Source of the DNA: Cyclobacterium marinum DSM 745
GTDB taxonomy: Bacteria > Bacteroidota > Bacteroidia > Cytophagales > Cyclobacteriaceae
DNA length: 64,000 bases
Assembly (NCBI RefSeq): GCF_000222485.1
Contig: NC_015914.1
Coordinates: 5,252,001 to 5,316,000 of the forward strand
Direction: 5' to 3'
Made by a program: the position numbers and the translations under genes. Under the pieces are notes generated by a model. It ran no database searches and was not told the origin of the DNA. It saw only the letters and a list, made by a program, of their open reading frames with translations. Positions within the stretch are counted from its first letter, which is position 1. Each line of letters starts with the position of its first letter. Below, piece by piece: positions 36,866-45,630 of the stretch.

Positions 36866-37039
36866 TCAAGAATTTTTGATATCCTGTACTTCTTTTCTGA
36901 TATCCTGAGCCATATTTTTTAAATCTTGCATGCCTTTTCTTACTCTTGTTCCTGCAGCCTGATTTTTCTTATCGTAGAATTTGTCAAAATCAGCTTCAAG
37001 AGACATTATAAGATCTTTGATTTCATTAAATCTGTTCAT
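36866..37039 (-). CDS. Hc1-like histone H1 family protein
   Basis: A 57-residue basic helical protein on the reverse strand (start 37039, stop 36866-36868). It reads MNRFNEIKDLIMSLEADF then DKFYDKKNQAAGTRVRKGMQ and ends KNMAQDIRKEVQDIKNS. This is the Bacteroidota H1-like family (PF07432), related to chlamydial Hc1, which bind DNA nonspecifically. The motif GTRVRKGMQDLK is the family's core. It is a single gene between the dapA terminator and the alpha-oxoamine synthase gene. Confidence 0.85.
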   Translation of the reverse strand: MNRFNEIKDLIMSLEADFDKFYDKKNQAAGTRVRKGMQDLKNMAQDIRKEVQDIKNS

Positions 37040-37135
37040 AATTAAAAGTTTATTTAGGTTAATGATGAAATTGTTTTTTTACTCAATATAGGTAAATAGT
37101 TTATTAATGTACAGGATTGGCCCTTTTTTCTAGAT

Positions 37136-38386
37136 TTATTCACCAAAAGATGTAGCCAACTCCGTAGTTTTATAATAACCACTACTTAATTTTTCTTTAA
37201 TTGCCTCAAATGCTGCAATTGTCTCTTCCACATCTGCTATACTATGTACCGCAGTTGGTATCAAACGCAATATAATCATTCCTTTTGGAACAACAGGATA
37301 AATCACAACTGAGCAAAAGATATTATAGTTTTCACGCAAATCCTTGCTTAATGTAGCCGCTTCACCCACAGTACCGTTCAACACTACCGGAGTTACCGGT
37401 GAATTGGTGGTGCCGATGCTGAACCCTTTTTCTTTCAAACCATTCTGAAGAGCATTTACAATCTTCCAAAGGTTATTTTTATATTCAGGTCGACTCCTGA
37501 TTAAATCCAGTCGTTTCAATGCGCCTTCCACCATTATAAGTGGCAGTGCTTTCGCGAATATTTGAGAACGCATATTGTATTTCAAGTAATGAATTACTTT
37601 CGCATCACCTGCAATAAACGCGCCAATACTAGCCATTGACTTGGCAAAAGTTGAAAAATATAAATCAACTTCTTGTTGTACTCCCTGTTCTTCACAAGTA
37701 CCGGCACCGGTTTTACCCATTGTTCCAAAACCATGCGCATCGTCTACCAACAGGCGAAATTGAAATTTTTCTTTCAACTTTACTATTTCTTTCAACTTGC
37801 CCATATCACCGGTCATACCAAATACACCTTCGGTAATTACCAAGATACCACCACCGGTTTCTTTGCTTAACTTTTCTGCTCTTTTCAACTGTTTCTCACA
37901 GCTTTCTATGTCATTGTGAGGATATACAAATCGCTTACCGATATGCATCCGCAAAGCATCAATAATACAAGCATGACATTCACTATCGTATACAATAACA
38001 TCTTTTCTATCGATCAATGAATCAATCACACTCATGATGCCTTGATAACCGTAGTTAAGCAAATATGCCTTTTCTTTACCCACAAATTGTGCCAATTCAC
38101 TCTCGAGCTGCTCATGAAGATCAGTATTTCCTGACATCATCCTCGCCCCCATTGGGTACGCTGCTCCCCACTTTGTGGCAGCATCAGCATCTGCTTGTCT
38201 AACTTCGGGATCATTTCCTAACCCTAAATAATTGTTCAAACTCCAATTCAGAACCTCTTTGCCCTTAAATTTCATTCTAGGCGCAATTTCACCCTCCAAT
38301 TTAGGGAACATGAAATATCCTTCTGATAACTCGGAATGTTTTCCTAACGGACCAAGATTGGTATTCAGTTTTTCAAATATATCCAA
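37136..38386 (-). CDS. Alpha-oxoamine synthase, probable serine palmitoyltransferase
   Basis: A 416-residue PLP enzyme of fold type I. It shows His138 in SECHACIIDA, Asp215-xx-His218 in VDDAHGFGTMG, and PLP Lys249 in FSTFAKSMASIGAF. Members condense an amino acid with an acyl-CoA. The Bacteroidota relatives are serine palmitoyltransferases for sphingolipids, or cysteate-using enzymes for sulfonolipids; 2-amino-3-ketobutyrate ligase is less likely given the STFAKS-type lysine loop. The gene is alone on the reverse strand. Confidence 0.82.
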   Translation of the reverse strand: MDIFEKLNTNLGPLGKHSELSEGYFMFPKLEGEIAPRMKFKGKEVLNWSLNNYLGLGNDPEVRQADADAATKWGAAYPMGARMMSGNTDLHEQLESELAQFVGKEKAYLLNYGYQGIMSVIDSLIDRKDVIVYDSECHACIIDALRMHIGKRFVYPHNDIESCEKQLKRAEKLSKETGGGILVITEGVFGMTGDMGKLKEIVKLKEKFQFRLLVDDAHGFGTMGKTGAGTCEEQGVQQEVDLYFSTFAKSMASIGAFIAGDAKVIHYLKYNMRSQIFAKALPLIMVEGALKRLDLIRSRPEYKNNLWKIVNALQNGLKEKGFSIGTTNSPVTPVVLNGTVGEAATLSKDLRENYNIFCSVVIYPVVPKGMIILRLIPTAVHSIADVEETIAAFEAIKEKLSSGYYKTTELATSFGE

Positions 38387-38694
38387 TGTGTATTTACTTT
38401 GATGTTCAACAAATTACTAACTCAATAGGCTAATAAAACCCTCAAAAATAAGAGTTTTAAGTGGATTCAACAAAATTACGTTGATTTTTGGTGAATTCAT
38501 TCATTGCCTTAACCCAATATCTATTGCCTATTGCTGGTTTAAGTTTACTTTTAAATTGTAGATTTGCAAATGCTAAGTGGCAAAAATAAATAGATTCCAT
38601 TTTACCAAACATTCAATTTTCTGGTTTAGCCAACAATTTAAAGTACTTCTAATCTTTATAAAGCAGCTTCCAGGCTCAACATGCTATCTTTTTT
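38387..38694. other. Intergenic, nothing recognised
   Basis: 308 AT-rich bases between the divergent alpha-oxoamine synthase and maf genes. It should hold both promoters; TATCTTTT at 38682-38689 is one base off the -7 consensus. No RNA gene or operator was identified. Confidence 0.35.
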
Positions 38695-39282
38695 ATGAAA
38701 ATAATAGATAAAACCATCATCCTTTCATCAAATTCACCAAGAAGACAACAATTGCTAAGGGACTTGGGCTTCTCCTTTGAAGTAAAAACCATGCATACGG
38801 ATGAAAGTTTCCCTGCTGATATGGAAGCTACTCGAGTGGCCGCCTATCTAGCGGAGAAAAAGGCCAATACTTTCCTTCCTCATTTAAAAGACCAGCAAGT
38901 ACTGATTACTGCTGACACCATTGTCATTGCCAACCAAACCATTCTTAATAAACCTCAAAATGAAGAAGAGGCAATAAATATGCTCCATTCCATCAATGGT
39001 AAATCTCATATGGTCGTAACCGGTGTTTGCATTGTGGATACGAACAAAAAAACAACCTTTTCTGATCTGACTGAAGTGACTTTTTCAAAACTGAGTGAGG
39101 AAGAGATTTCCTTCTATGTACGTACATTCAAACCCTATGACAAAGCCGGCGCATATGGTATTCAAGAATGGATAGGAATGGTGGGTATAGACAATATTAA
39201 TGGTTCTTATTACAATGTAATGGGCCTTCCTGTTAATTTGGTATATAAAAGCTTAAAATCTAATTACACATTGAGTTTATAA
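38695..39282 (+). CDS. maf: Maf-type nucleoside triphosphate pyrophosphatase
   Basis: A 195-residue house-cleaning pyrophosphatase. The signature SSNSPRRQQLLRDLGF (11-26) binds the substrate phosphates, and ITADTIVIANQTILNKP, the HSINGKSHMVVTGVCIVD helix, and DKAGAYGIQEW are standard. The family hydrolyses modified or canonical dTTP, UTP or CTP-type nucleotides. The stop codon lies inside a long terminator hairpin. Confidence 0.93.
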   Translation: MKIIDKTIILSSNSPRRQQLLRDLGFSFEVKTMHTDESFPADMEATRVAAYLAEKKANTFLPHLKDQQVLITADTIVIANQTILNKPQNEEEAINMLHSINGKSHMVVTGVCIVDTNKKTTFSDLTEVTFSKLSEEEISFYVRTFKPYDKAGAYGIQEWIGMVGIDNINGSYYNVMGLPVNLVYKSLKSNYTLSL

Positions 39283-39312
39283 GTCATGTTTTCCTTGACT
39301 TATAAACTCAAT
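39270..39312 (+). terminator. Terminator hairpin containing the maf stop codon
   Basis: ATTGAGTTTATAAGTCA (39270-39286) pairs perfectly with TGACTTATAAACTCAAT (39296-39312), a 17-base-pair stem with a nine-base loop. The maf TAA (39280-39282) is within the left arm. The U-run is weak. Confidence 0.75.
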
Positions 39313-39418
39313 CATCTTAATGGATAGGATTATTTTCATTAAGCCCTTACTCTCTAAGTACATATAATTGTACGGTAATTTTATTCACCAAACCATAGGC
39401 AACAGACTTATCTTTGGG

Positions 39419-39997
39419 TCATTTACCTACTTGTTTTTCTACATATTTAGAAAACTCTTTTAAAATTTTTTCTGCTGAGGTAAAGAGGTTTTTGGTTTTC
39501 TGCTTTGGTTTGGTTATTTCTCCTACAGCACTGATTCTCATAACAACTTTATCTTTTTTGGTATCAATAAAGTCTATCACCAACTCTCCCATATCATATT
39601 TTTCCACACTGTAAGTGCTTCTACCTCCACCGTAAGGATAAGGCATCATGTAGGGGCTGTATATACCATATCCATAGTATGGGCTCATCATAGGCATTCT
39701 GTTAACCTCCTTTTGCCTATCCGTAAGATTGGTATTGTACCTTACAATCAAATCCGGCTTGGTTTCATCTTCCACAAATCCCATTTCTCTCATTCCTTCT
39801 GAAAGTCTATGCTTTAAATTTTCTTCGAGAACAGGTGATTCAAATGCATCTTTATCGTAATATTGGTTGATAACAAAGAATGTATTGTAGGTATCAAAAC
39901 TTGCAGCTTCATTCTTTTCCATAAAAACCCGAACAGGACTACAGGAGGAAAAGAAAATCCCAAGCATTAATGTGACTATGCCAATTGAATATTTCAT
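39419..39997 (-). CDS. DUF4136 lipoprotein
   Basis: I choose the start at 39997 (192 residues) where a lipoprotein signal begins (MKYSIGIVTLMLGIFFSSCS, lipobox SSC); an upstream ATG adds a hydrophobic tail with no function apparent. DUF4136 landmarks are FDTYNTFFVIN, LKHRLSEGMREMGFVEDETKPDLIVRYN, and MGELVIDFIDTKKDKVVMR. A Pro/Tyr/Met-rich stretch (MPMMSPYYGYGIY) in the middle is typical. It faces the periplasm or outer surface; function unknown. Confidence 0.8.
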   Translation of the reverse strand: MKYSIGIVTLMLGIFFSSCSPVRVFMEKNEAASFDTYNTFFVINQYYDKDAFESPVLEENLKHRLSEGMREMGFVEDETKPDLIVRYNTNLTDRQKEVNRMPMMSPYYGYGIYSPYMMPYPYGGGRSTYSVEKYDMGELVIDFIDTKKDKVVMRISAVGEITKPKQKTKNLFTSAEKILKEFSKYVEKQVGK

Positions 39998-40136
39998 AAT
40001 TTTTACCTTAATTTTTAACTTCAAGACGAAGACAAAACGTAAAATGTTGCATGAAAGTATAATTTGAAACAAAACTCAATACAAGCCTCCCTTGAAATTA
40101 TCTCTTTTGTAACAAAAAACTTGTATCCTTGTACCT

Positions 40137-40874
40137 ATGCGTAAAAATGTCGATTTAAATTGTGATCTGGGAGAAGGAATGGCAAATGACAATGCCATTA
40201 TGCCTTTTTTAGGAAGTTGTAATATTGCAGCTGGTGGACATGCCGGAAATGAAAAAACCATCCTTAAAACCATTAAGTTAGCAAAAAGACATCAGGTAAA
40301 TATTGGAGCACACCCTTCCTATCCCGATCAAAAAAATTTTGGGAGAAAGCCTATGGATATCTCTTTTTCTAAACTTGAAGAAAGCCTTTTCCAACAAATA
40401 CATTTAGTGCAGAAATTAGCGTTCACTGAAAACAAAACCTTGAACCACATAAAGTTTCACGGTGCCTTATACCTCAAAAGCCTCACTTCTCTCAATTTGG
40501 CAGAAAGACTTGCCATTTTTTTATCCAAAAATTTTAATGGAATAAACATTTATGCACCCTATGGGTCATGCATGGCGGAAGCCGCGCGAAAATATGAAAT
40601 TCCATTAAAAAATGAAGGTTTTGCTGACAGGGCCTATTTAACCAGTTCCACGTTGGTTAGTCGAAAAAAATCATACGCACTTTTGACCAACCTAAACGAA
40701 GTAAAACATCAGGTTTTATCAATGGTAAACCAAGGAAAAGTCCCCACTTATGACAATCACAAACATGATATAGTTGTGGATACTATATGTGTTCATGGAG
40801 ACCATCCTAAAGCCTTGGAAATTGCCCAATTATTAGGCCCCTTGCTTGCCACCAAGTCCACTTTAAACCACTAA
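40137..40874 (+). CDS. pxpA: 5-Oxoprolinase subunit A
   Basis: A 245-residue LamB/YcsF-family protein. The start VDLNCDLGEGMANDNAIMPF and SCNIAAGGHAGNE are diagnostic, followed by GAHPSYPDQKNFGR and CVHGDHPKALE. PxpA with PxpB and PxpC opens 5-oxoproline (pyroglutamate) to glutamate with ATP. It begins the three-gene operon and is separated from pxpB by 2 bp. Confidence 0.93.
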   Translation: MRKNVDLNCDLGEGMANDNAIMPFLGSCNIAAGGHAGNEKTILKTIKLAKRHQVNIGAHPSYPDQKNFGRKPMDISFSKLEESLFQQIHLVQKLAFTENKTLNHIKFHGALYLKSLTSLNLAERLAIFLSKNFNGINIYAPYGSCMAEAARKYEIPLKNEGFADRAYLTSSTLVSRKKSYALLTNLNEVKHQVLSMVNQGKVPTYDNHKHDIVVDTICVHGDHPKALEIAQLLGPLLATKSTLNH

Positions 40875-40876
40875 TA

Positions 40877-41596
40877 ATGAAATACCCCATTAAAATACTA
40901 TATATTGGAAACGATATCATAGAACTCCACTGGCCGGAAATCATTGAAGAAGACTTACTGGTTGAAATGATTACCTTGAAAAATTTAATTCTAAAAAAAT
41001 GGCACATCATTATTTCTTCCATCTACCATAGTTACCAAATCTTAAGTGTTCGCTTAAAGCATGTGGCCAATAGCACCGTTTTTATAGCTTGGTTAGAAGA
41101 GTTGATGAATGAGCCTTTACCTGAGCTGGACTTACCTCAAAGGTGGATTTGGACCATCCCCGTATGCTACGAGCAGGAAATTGCCCCCTCCATTAACATT
41201 TATTTGGAGAAGAAAAATATGGATGCGCAAACATTCATCAAACAACACTGTGCCAGGCAATACCTTCTATATTTTTATGGTTTTTTACCTGGTTTTATGT
41301 ATTTAGGTGGCCTTCCCAAAACTTTGCATATACCTAGGAAGGATATTCCTGATAAAAAAATCAACAAAGGAAGTGTGGCCATAGGTGGTGCACAGACGGG
41401 TATTTATCCAATAGACAGTCCTGGAGGATGGTATGTTGTGGGTAAAATGCCTATTCCCATATTTGGCAATGGCAAACTAAATTTACCTTTTAATCCCGGA
41501 GATAAAATTCAGTTTGAAGCCATTTCTTCAAAGGAATTTACCGACATCCAAGGCTCAACTAATTATCATTGGAAAAAAACCATATATCATGGGTAA
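40877..41596 (+). CDS. pxpB: 5-Oxoprolinase subunit B
   Basis: A 239-residue KipI/allophanate-hydrolase-subunit-1 homologue. The C-terminal core has FLPGFMYLGGLPKTLHIPRK and GSVAIGGAQTGIYPIDSPGG, typical of PxpB. The N-terminal half is more divergent. It is the ATP-binding part of the oxoprolinase complex with PxpC, which it overlaps by 8 bases. Confidence 0.92.
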   Translation: MKYPIKILYIGNDIIELHWPEIIEEDLLVEMITLKNLILKKWHIIISSIYHSYQILSVRLKHVANSTVFIAWLEELMNEPLPELDLPQRWIWTIPVCYEQEIAPSINIYLEKKNMDAQTFIKQHCARQYLLYFYGFLPGFMYLGGLPKTLHIPRKDIPDKKINKGSVAIGGAQTGIYPIDSPGGWYVVGKMPIPIFGNGKLNLPFNPGDKIQFEAISSKEFTDIQGSTNYHWKKTIYHG

Positions 41597-42458
41597 AATA
41601 GTCTTTATCAAAGCCGGCTTATTTACCACCATCCAAGATCAGGGGAGGTTTGGGTTTGTAGATAAGGGAATCCCAACTTCAGGGCCTATGGATGAATCTT
41701 CTTTTCACTTGGCCAATTTGCTGGTACGAAAAAAACCAGGTGCAGCATGTCTGGAGATATATATGGGCAATGTTTCGCTTTATTTTACTGAAAATTGCCA
41801 AATTGTTTGTACAGGAGCCGATGCTAAAATCCAAGTGGATTCTAAGTTATATGGCACCAATGAAATTATCAATATTTCTGCCTATTCAAAGGTAAACATC
41901 GCTTCTTTTCGTCAAGGACAGTGGCTTTACTTGGCTATTAATGGGCTTTTTGAAAGTGAAAGTATTATGGGTAGTCAAAGCTTTTATCAGGAAGTCACAC
42001 CTTTGGCTAAATTTAAAGACAACGATATTTTAACTTTTGCTAGTTCTCCTAACCATATACCTACTGACTTCTCCAAGATAAAACCAAGAGGTTTTCCAAA
42101 ATCTCCTCAAATTCCAGTATTTCCAGGGCCATCCTTTTCTTGCTTGAGCAAAACACAGCAACATGCCTTGACTGATTCTTGTTTGACACTTTCCCCTATC
42201 CAAAATAGAATGGGGATTCAATTGGTAGAAAAAATAAAACATACCCTTCCAGAGTTGATTTCAAGTCCTGTTTACCCTGGGACCGTTCAATTGACTCAAG
42301 CCGGAAAAATCATTATCCTAATGAAAGATGCTCAAGTAACCGGAGGATATCCGCGAGTTTTACAATTAACAAGCATAGGCATTTCAAGACTTTCTCAACT
42401 CAGGCCACAAGCTAAATTTAAATTTCACTTTGTTCCCCAAAAGGATATTTCCATTTAA
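41589..42458 (+). CDS. pxpC: 5-Oxoprolinase subunit C
   Basis: From the ATG at 41589 (289 residues; an earlier ATG within pxpB is less likely), this is a KipA/allophanate-hydrolase-subunit-2 homologue. The start VFIKAGLFTTIQDQGRFGF and GIPTSGPMDESSFHLAN are typical, as are SPVYPGTVQLTQAG and DAQVTGGYPRVLQ. It completes the PxpABC complex. Its end lies 20 bp from the converging DUF3307 gene. Confidence 0.92.
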   Translation: MGKIVFIKAGLFTTIQDQGRFGFVDKGIPTSGPMDESSFHLANLLVRKKPGAACLEIYMGNVSLYFTENCQIVCTGADAKIQVDSKLYGTNEIINISAYSKVNIASFRQGQWLYLAINGLFESESIMGSQSFYQEVTPLAKFKDNDILTFASSPNHIPTDFSKIKPRGFPKSPQIPVFPGPSFSCLSKTQQHALTDSCLTLSPIQNRMGIQLVEKIKHTLPELISSPVYPGTVQLTQAGKIIILMKDAQVTGGYPRVLQLTSIGISRLSQLRPQAKFKFHFVPQKDISI

Positions 42459-42478
42459 TTGAAATCGGCTCTTTTTTG

Positions 42479-43177
42479 TCAATATTGGTCGTACAACCAC
42501 CCGCACAAGATGGCCAAACCAAAACTTACCAAGGTTCCGATCAAAATATATTCGGTGAGCTTCCTGTCTTTAGATTCTTTCAAATCTCCAAACCTAAACA
42601 CAGACTTTGCTGCCACCAAAAAACCAATGGCTTCCCATTTCCCCGCAATAATAAAAATTAGAACAAACCAACGTTCGAGTATACCAATGTATTGACCTGC
42701 TTTTTCCAATGATCCAATTTCATCGTCCGCTACAGGGGTCCATTTTGAAATGATTGTCTTGATTATTATTGAGGCTGGTAGCGATAAAAAAACCAACAAA
42801 GTTAGCACCAACCAAAATTTTTCGGAAATTGGATACAATAGATTAATAAATCCCGGATCTATCCATACTACTACTCCTCCTATGGTTAATAAATGGGCCA
42901 ATTGGTCTATAAAAAACCAATACCTTTTGGTACTCGCTTTTTGTGCATATAACTTAATCAGGTCTACAAGTCCATGAACAGAGATAATCCCTACTGCATA
43001 CGGCCAAAAACTTAAATCAGCCATAATTATCATGATTAGTAAGCCATGCACCAGCAAGTGTAAATAAAGTTGGTAGGCCTTAAACTTTTTTGCTTCTTTT
43101 GCCTTCACCCACCGGTTGGGTTGGAAGACAAAATCTCCCAATAAGTGTGCTAAAATCAGCTTTATAAATACTATCAT
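42479..43177 (-). CDS. DUF3307 membrane protein
   Basis: A 232-residue polytopic membrane protein with about six helices. The N-terminal half has the DUF3307 pattern: LILAHLLGDFVFQPNRWVKAK and HLLVHGLLIMIIM, with His residues in the first helices and DQLAHLLTIGG. Function unknown. It follows the SatD-like gene with a 4-base overlap and is therefore translationally coupled to it. The two families often occur as neighbours, which suggests one functional unit. Confidence 0.8.
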   Translation of the reverse strand: MIVFIKLILAHLLGDFVFQPNRWVKAKEAKKFKAYQLYLHLLVHGLLIMIIMADLSFWPYAVGIISVHGLVDLIKLYAQKASTKRYWFFIDQLAHLLTIGGVVVWIDPGFINLLYPISEKFWLVLTLLVFLSLPASIIIKTIISKWTPVADDEIGSLEKAGQYIGILERWFVLIFIIAGKWEAIGFLVAAKSVFRFGDLKESKDRKLTEYILIGTLVSFGLAILCGWLYDQY

Positions 43178-43788
43178 GAGGTAAACCTTGCTATTCGTTT
43201 TGGAAAATAATTCACCAATGTATTAATTACTTCAAAATGTGCTCTGGAAAGCCGTGCGCTTACAGAATTTTGACTGATATTCTCCATTGCACCTAATGCT
43301 GTTTGATTTTTCTCAGGATGCTTGAATGCAAGGCAGACCATTTTTGCAGAATTGATTGACCAATCGTCCATGATTGTCAATGCCAGCCGAAGCATAAGGT
43401 TTATTTCTTCATTCAACTCCTTGTTTTCACTTTTGAACATAATCCCCTGTTGTTCTTTTTCAAGCGCTTCAAATATCTCTCCTGAGTAAACATAAGCAGT
43501 TCCATTATTTTCCAAAAGCCTATCTGATATAAAATTTTCCTCTCCTACGCCCAACCCCATCCGTATATCCAATGGTGCCATTGACTTGATGGCAGCTTTT
43601 AGTAATATGGCTACAAATAGTAATTGTTCTGGTTCCTTTATCCTCAATTGAAAACTGTCTCCCCGATAGATTTCCCAGTCGGTTCCCTCCTTTCCCCATT
43701 GTTTCAATTCCTTCTTTAATTCCTGCATCCATTGAGCTGCCGGAACTTTACGTGAATTGATCAAGTCTGCTGTGATGATCCCTATCAT
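43174..43788 (-). CDS. SatD-like regulatory protein with C-terminal HTH
   Basis: A 204-residue protein. The N-terminal two thirds have ITADLINSRKV, WEIYRGDSFQLRI and DIRMGLGVGEE, resembling the SatD family, with a GD-containing loop reminiscent of nucleotide-binding folds. The last 45 residues, ALGAMENISQNSVSARLSRA and a following helix, look like a helix-turn-helix. It precedes the DUF3307 gene with a 4-base overlap. An inverted repeat just upstream may be its own operator. Confidence 0.7.
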   Translation of the reverse strand: MIGIITADLINSRKVPAAQWMQELKKELKQWGKEGTDWEIYRGDSFQLRIKEPEQLLFVAILLKAAIKSMAPLDIRMGLGVGEENFISDRLLENNGTAYVYSGEIFEALEKEQQGIMFKSENKELNEEINLMLRLALTIMDDWSINSAKMVCLAFKHPEKNQTALGAMENISQNSVSARLSRAHFEVINTLVNYFPKRIARFTS

Positions 43789-43800
43789 TGAACGCTTTAT

Positions 43801-43859
43801 TTATCTACCATTTACAAGATAAACCAATTTATCGATTAATTAGTAGATAATCAAAATTA
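43801..43859 (-). promoter_or_regulatory. Candidate promoter and operator of the SatD-like operon
   Basis: On the reverse strand TAATTTTG (43852-43859) fits the -7 consensus TAnnTTTG. Directly downstream, TTATCTAC (43801-43808 on the forward strand) and GTAGATAA (43843-43850) form an eight-base inverted repeat with a 34-base spacer. Binding there would cover the transcription start, consistent with autoregulation. No clear -33 box was found. Confidence 0.5.
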
Positions 43860-43880
43860 TTGACTAAAAAGAAGATAAAT

Positions 43881-45599
43881 TTATGAATTTAGCATGAATT
43901 GATCCATAACCCCCACTACTCCTATCAGAAAGAAGCCAATCAAACCTGTCACCAAAAGGTAATACAAGGTAGGAAGGATTGTTTTCCTAAGGACACTTCC
44001 TTCTTTGCCTAAAAGCCCTACCGTGGCTGAGGCTGCTACAACATTGTGTATGGCGATCATATTACCGGCTGCCGCACCAACTGCCTGAAGGGCTAAAATC
44101 CAGGTGGGCGACATTACAAGGTTATCAGCAACACCAAATTGAAACAAGCTAAACATTAAATTACTAATGGTGTTACTACCGGCAATAAAGGCACCTAAAG
44201 CCCCTATAAATGGTGCAAAGAAAGGGTAAACCATCCCTACTTTATTTGCCGACCATTCCGCCATCAATATAGGCATGGAAAGCATGCCTGAAGCATTCTC
44301 CCCTGAATTAATATACACCCTGACCATGGCTACAGCAAACAATAACACTGCTCCTGCTTTAAATATCATTTGGCTACTTTCAGAAAAAGCTGCTTTCACT
44401 CCTTTACCACTCATCCCATGAAGAAAGTAAGTAAAAACACAAACTATAAGTAATAATGTACCCGGCAAATACAGGGGAGTACTAGTGGCAGCAATGTTTG
44501 TTCCTAGTATAGGATCAATTCCAAAAGAAAAGCCGGTAAGCCAATTCTTAAAAGGCAATTGAGGCAACCTACTTAAAACCAGTAAAACGGCTAAAAAAAC
44601 ATACGGTAACCAAGCCAATTTTAAGGAGATTTTTGGCTTATCTAAAGCCATATCAAGTTCGGCTTCATTATTTTTAAAATTGGCAGCACCCAACCAGTCT
44701 TCAGGCCAATGCTTAACTTCCTCCATTTCCCAAATTGATTTAGGCATCAAAAATCCTTTTTTGGCCGAATAAACGACCAAAGCCAAGCCCACTAAAGCAC
44801 CGATAAGAGAAGGGAATTCAGGCCCTAAAAAAAGGCCGGTAATCAGATAAGGAATGGTAAAAGAAAGCCCTGCGAAAATAGCAAAAGGAAAAACCTGAAA
44901 ACCTTCCTTCCATGACCTATTTTTTCCAAAAAACCTACAAAGCATCAAAACCATTAAAAAGGGCATAAAACTTCCCACAAGGGCATGAACAATAGCCGCA
45001 TTTCCGGTAACAGCAGCCAAGACATCAGCAATATCTAAACCCATCAAATCCAACCTAGAAGTCAATTCAGGATTTTCCAGACCACCTTTGACACCAACCA
45101 ATATAGGTGTGCCCACCGCACCGAAAGTTACAGCAGTGCTTTGCACCATCATCCCCAAAACAACCGCTGCCAAAGCAGGAAAACCTAAGGCAACCAACAA
45201 TGGGGCAACTATAGCTGCGGGGGTTCCAAAACCGGCAGCTCCTTCCAGAAAAGACCCAAAAAGCCAAACAATAATAATTACCTGAATTCTTCGGTCTTTA
45301 GTAATTCCAAAAAAGCCATCTCGAATGCGGTTAACAGCTCCTGAATACTTCAGGAAATTAAGTAATAAAATCGCACCAAAAACAATGTAAAGTATATCAA
45401 AAGTGATAAACAAACTTTGAATAGAGGAAGCCAGAATTGTCAACATGGACATGTCCCAGAAAAGAAATGCCAAAATTGAGGTAAGAACGAAAGTAACAGG
45501 CATCGTAATTTTGGCAGCAACACGAAATCCTACCAACATTACAGATGCGACCAAAATTGGAAAAACGGCCAGAAAAAACAACAGGGTTTGAGACATCAT
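43881..45599 (-). CDS. L-lactate/glycolate permease (LldP/GlcA family)
   Basis: A 572-residue inner-membrane proton symporter with at least 12 helices. Family sequences include [38 protein letters not shown] and [18 protein letters not shown]. The family imports L-lactate, D-lactate or glycolate. The 31-bp gap to malate synthase upstream suggests co-transcription and favours glycolate as substrate, as in the glc operon of enterobacteria; no glycolate oxidase is seen in the window, so this is inference. Confidence 0.85.
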   Translation of the reverse strand: MMSQTLLFFLAVFPILVASVMLVGFRVAAKITMPVTFVLTSILAFLFWDMSMLTILASSIQSLFITFDILYIVFGAILLLNFLKYSGAVNRIRDGFFGITKDRRIQVIIIVWLFGSFLEGAAGFGTPAAIVAPLLVALGFPALAAVVLGMMVQSTAVTFGAVGTPILVGVKGGLENPELTSRLDLMGLDIADVLAAVTGNAAIVHALVGSFMPFLMVLMLCRFFGKNRSWKEGFQVFPFAIFAGLSFTIPYLITGLFLGPEFPSLIGALVGLALVVYSAKKGFLMPKSIWEMEEVKHWPEDWLGAANFKNNEAELDMALDKPKISLKLAWLPYVFLAVLLVLSRLPQLPFKNWLTGFSFGIDPILGTNIAATSTPLYLPGTLLLIVCVFTYFLHGMSGKGVKAAFSESSQMIFKAGAVLLFAVAMVRVYINSGENASGMLSMPILMAEWSANKVGMVYPFFAPFIGALGAFIAGSNTISNLMFSLFQFGVADNLVMSPTWILALQAVGAAAGNMIAIHNVVAASATVGLLGKEGSVLRKTILPTLYYLLVTGLIGFFLIGVVGVMDQFMLNS

Positions 45600-45630
45600 T
45601 TAGAACAAATGTATACAATCAATAAAAGCA

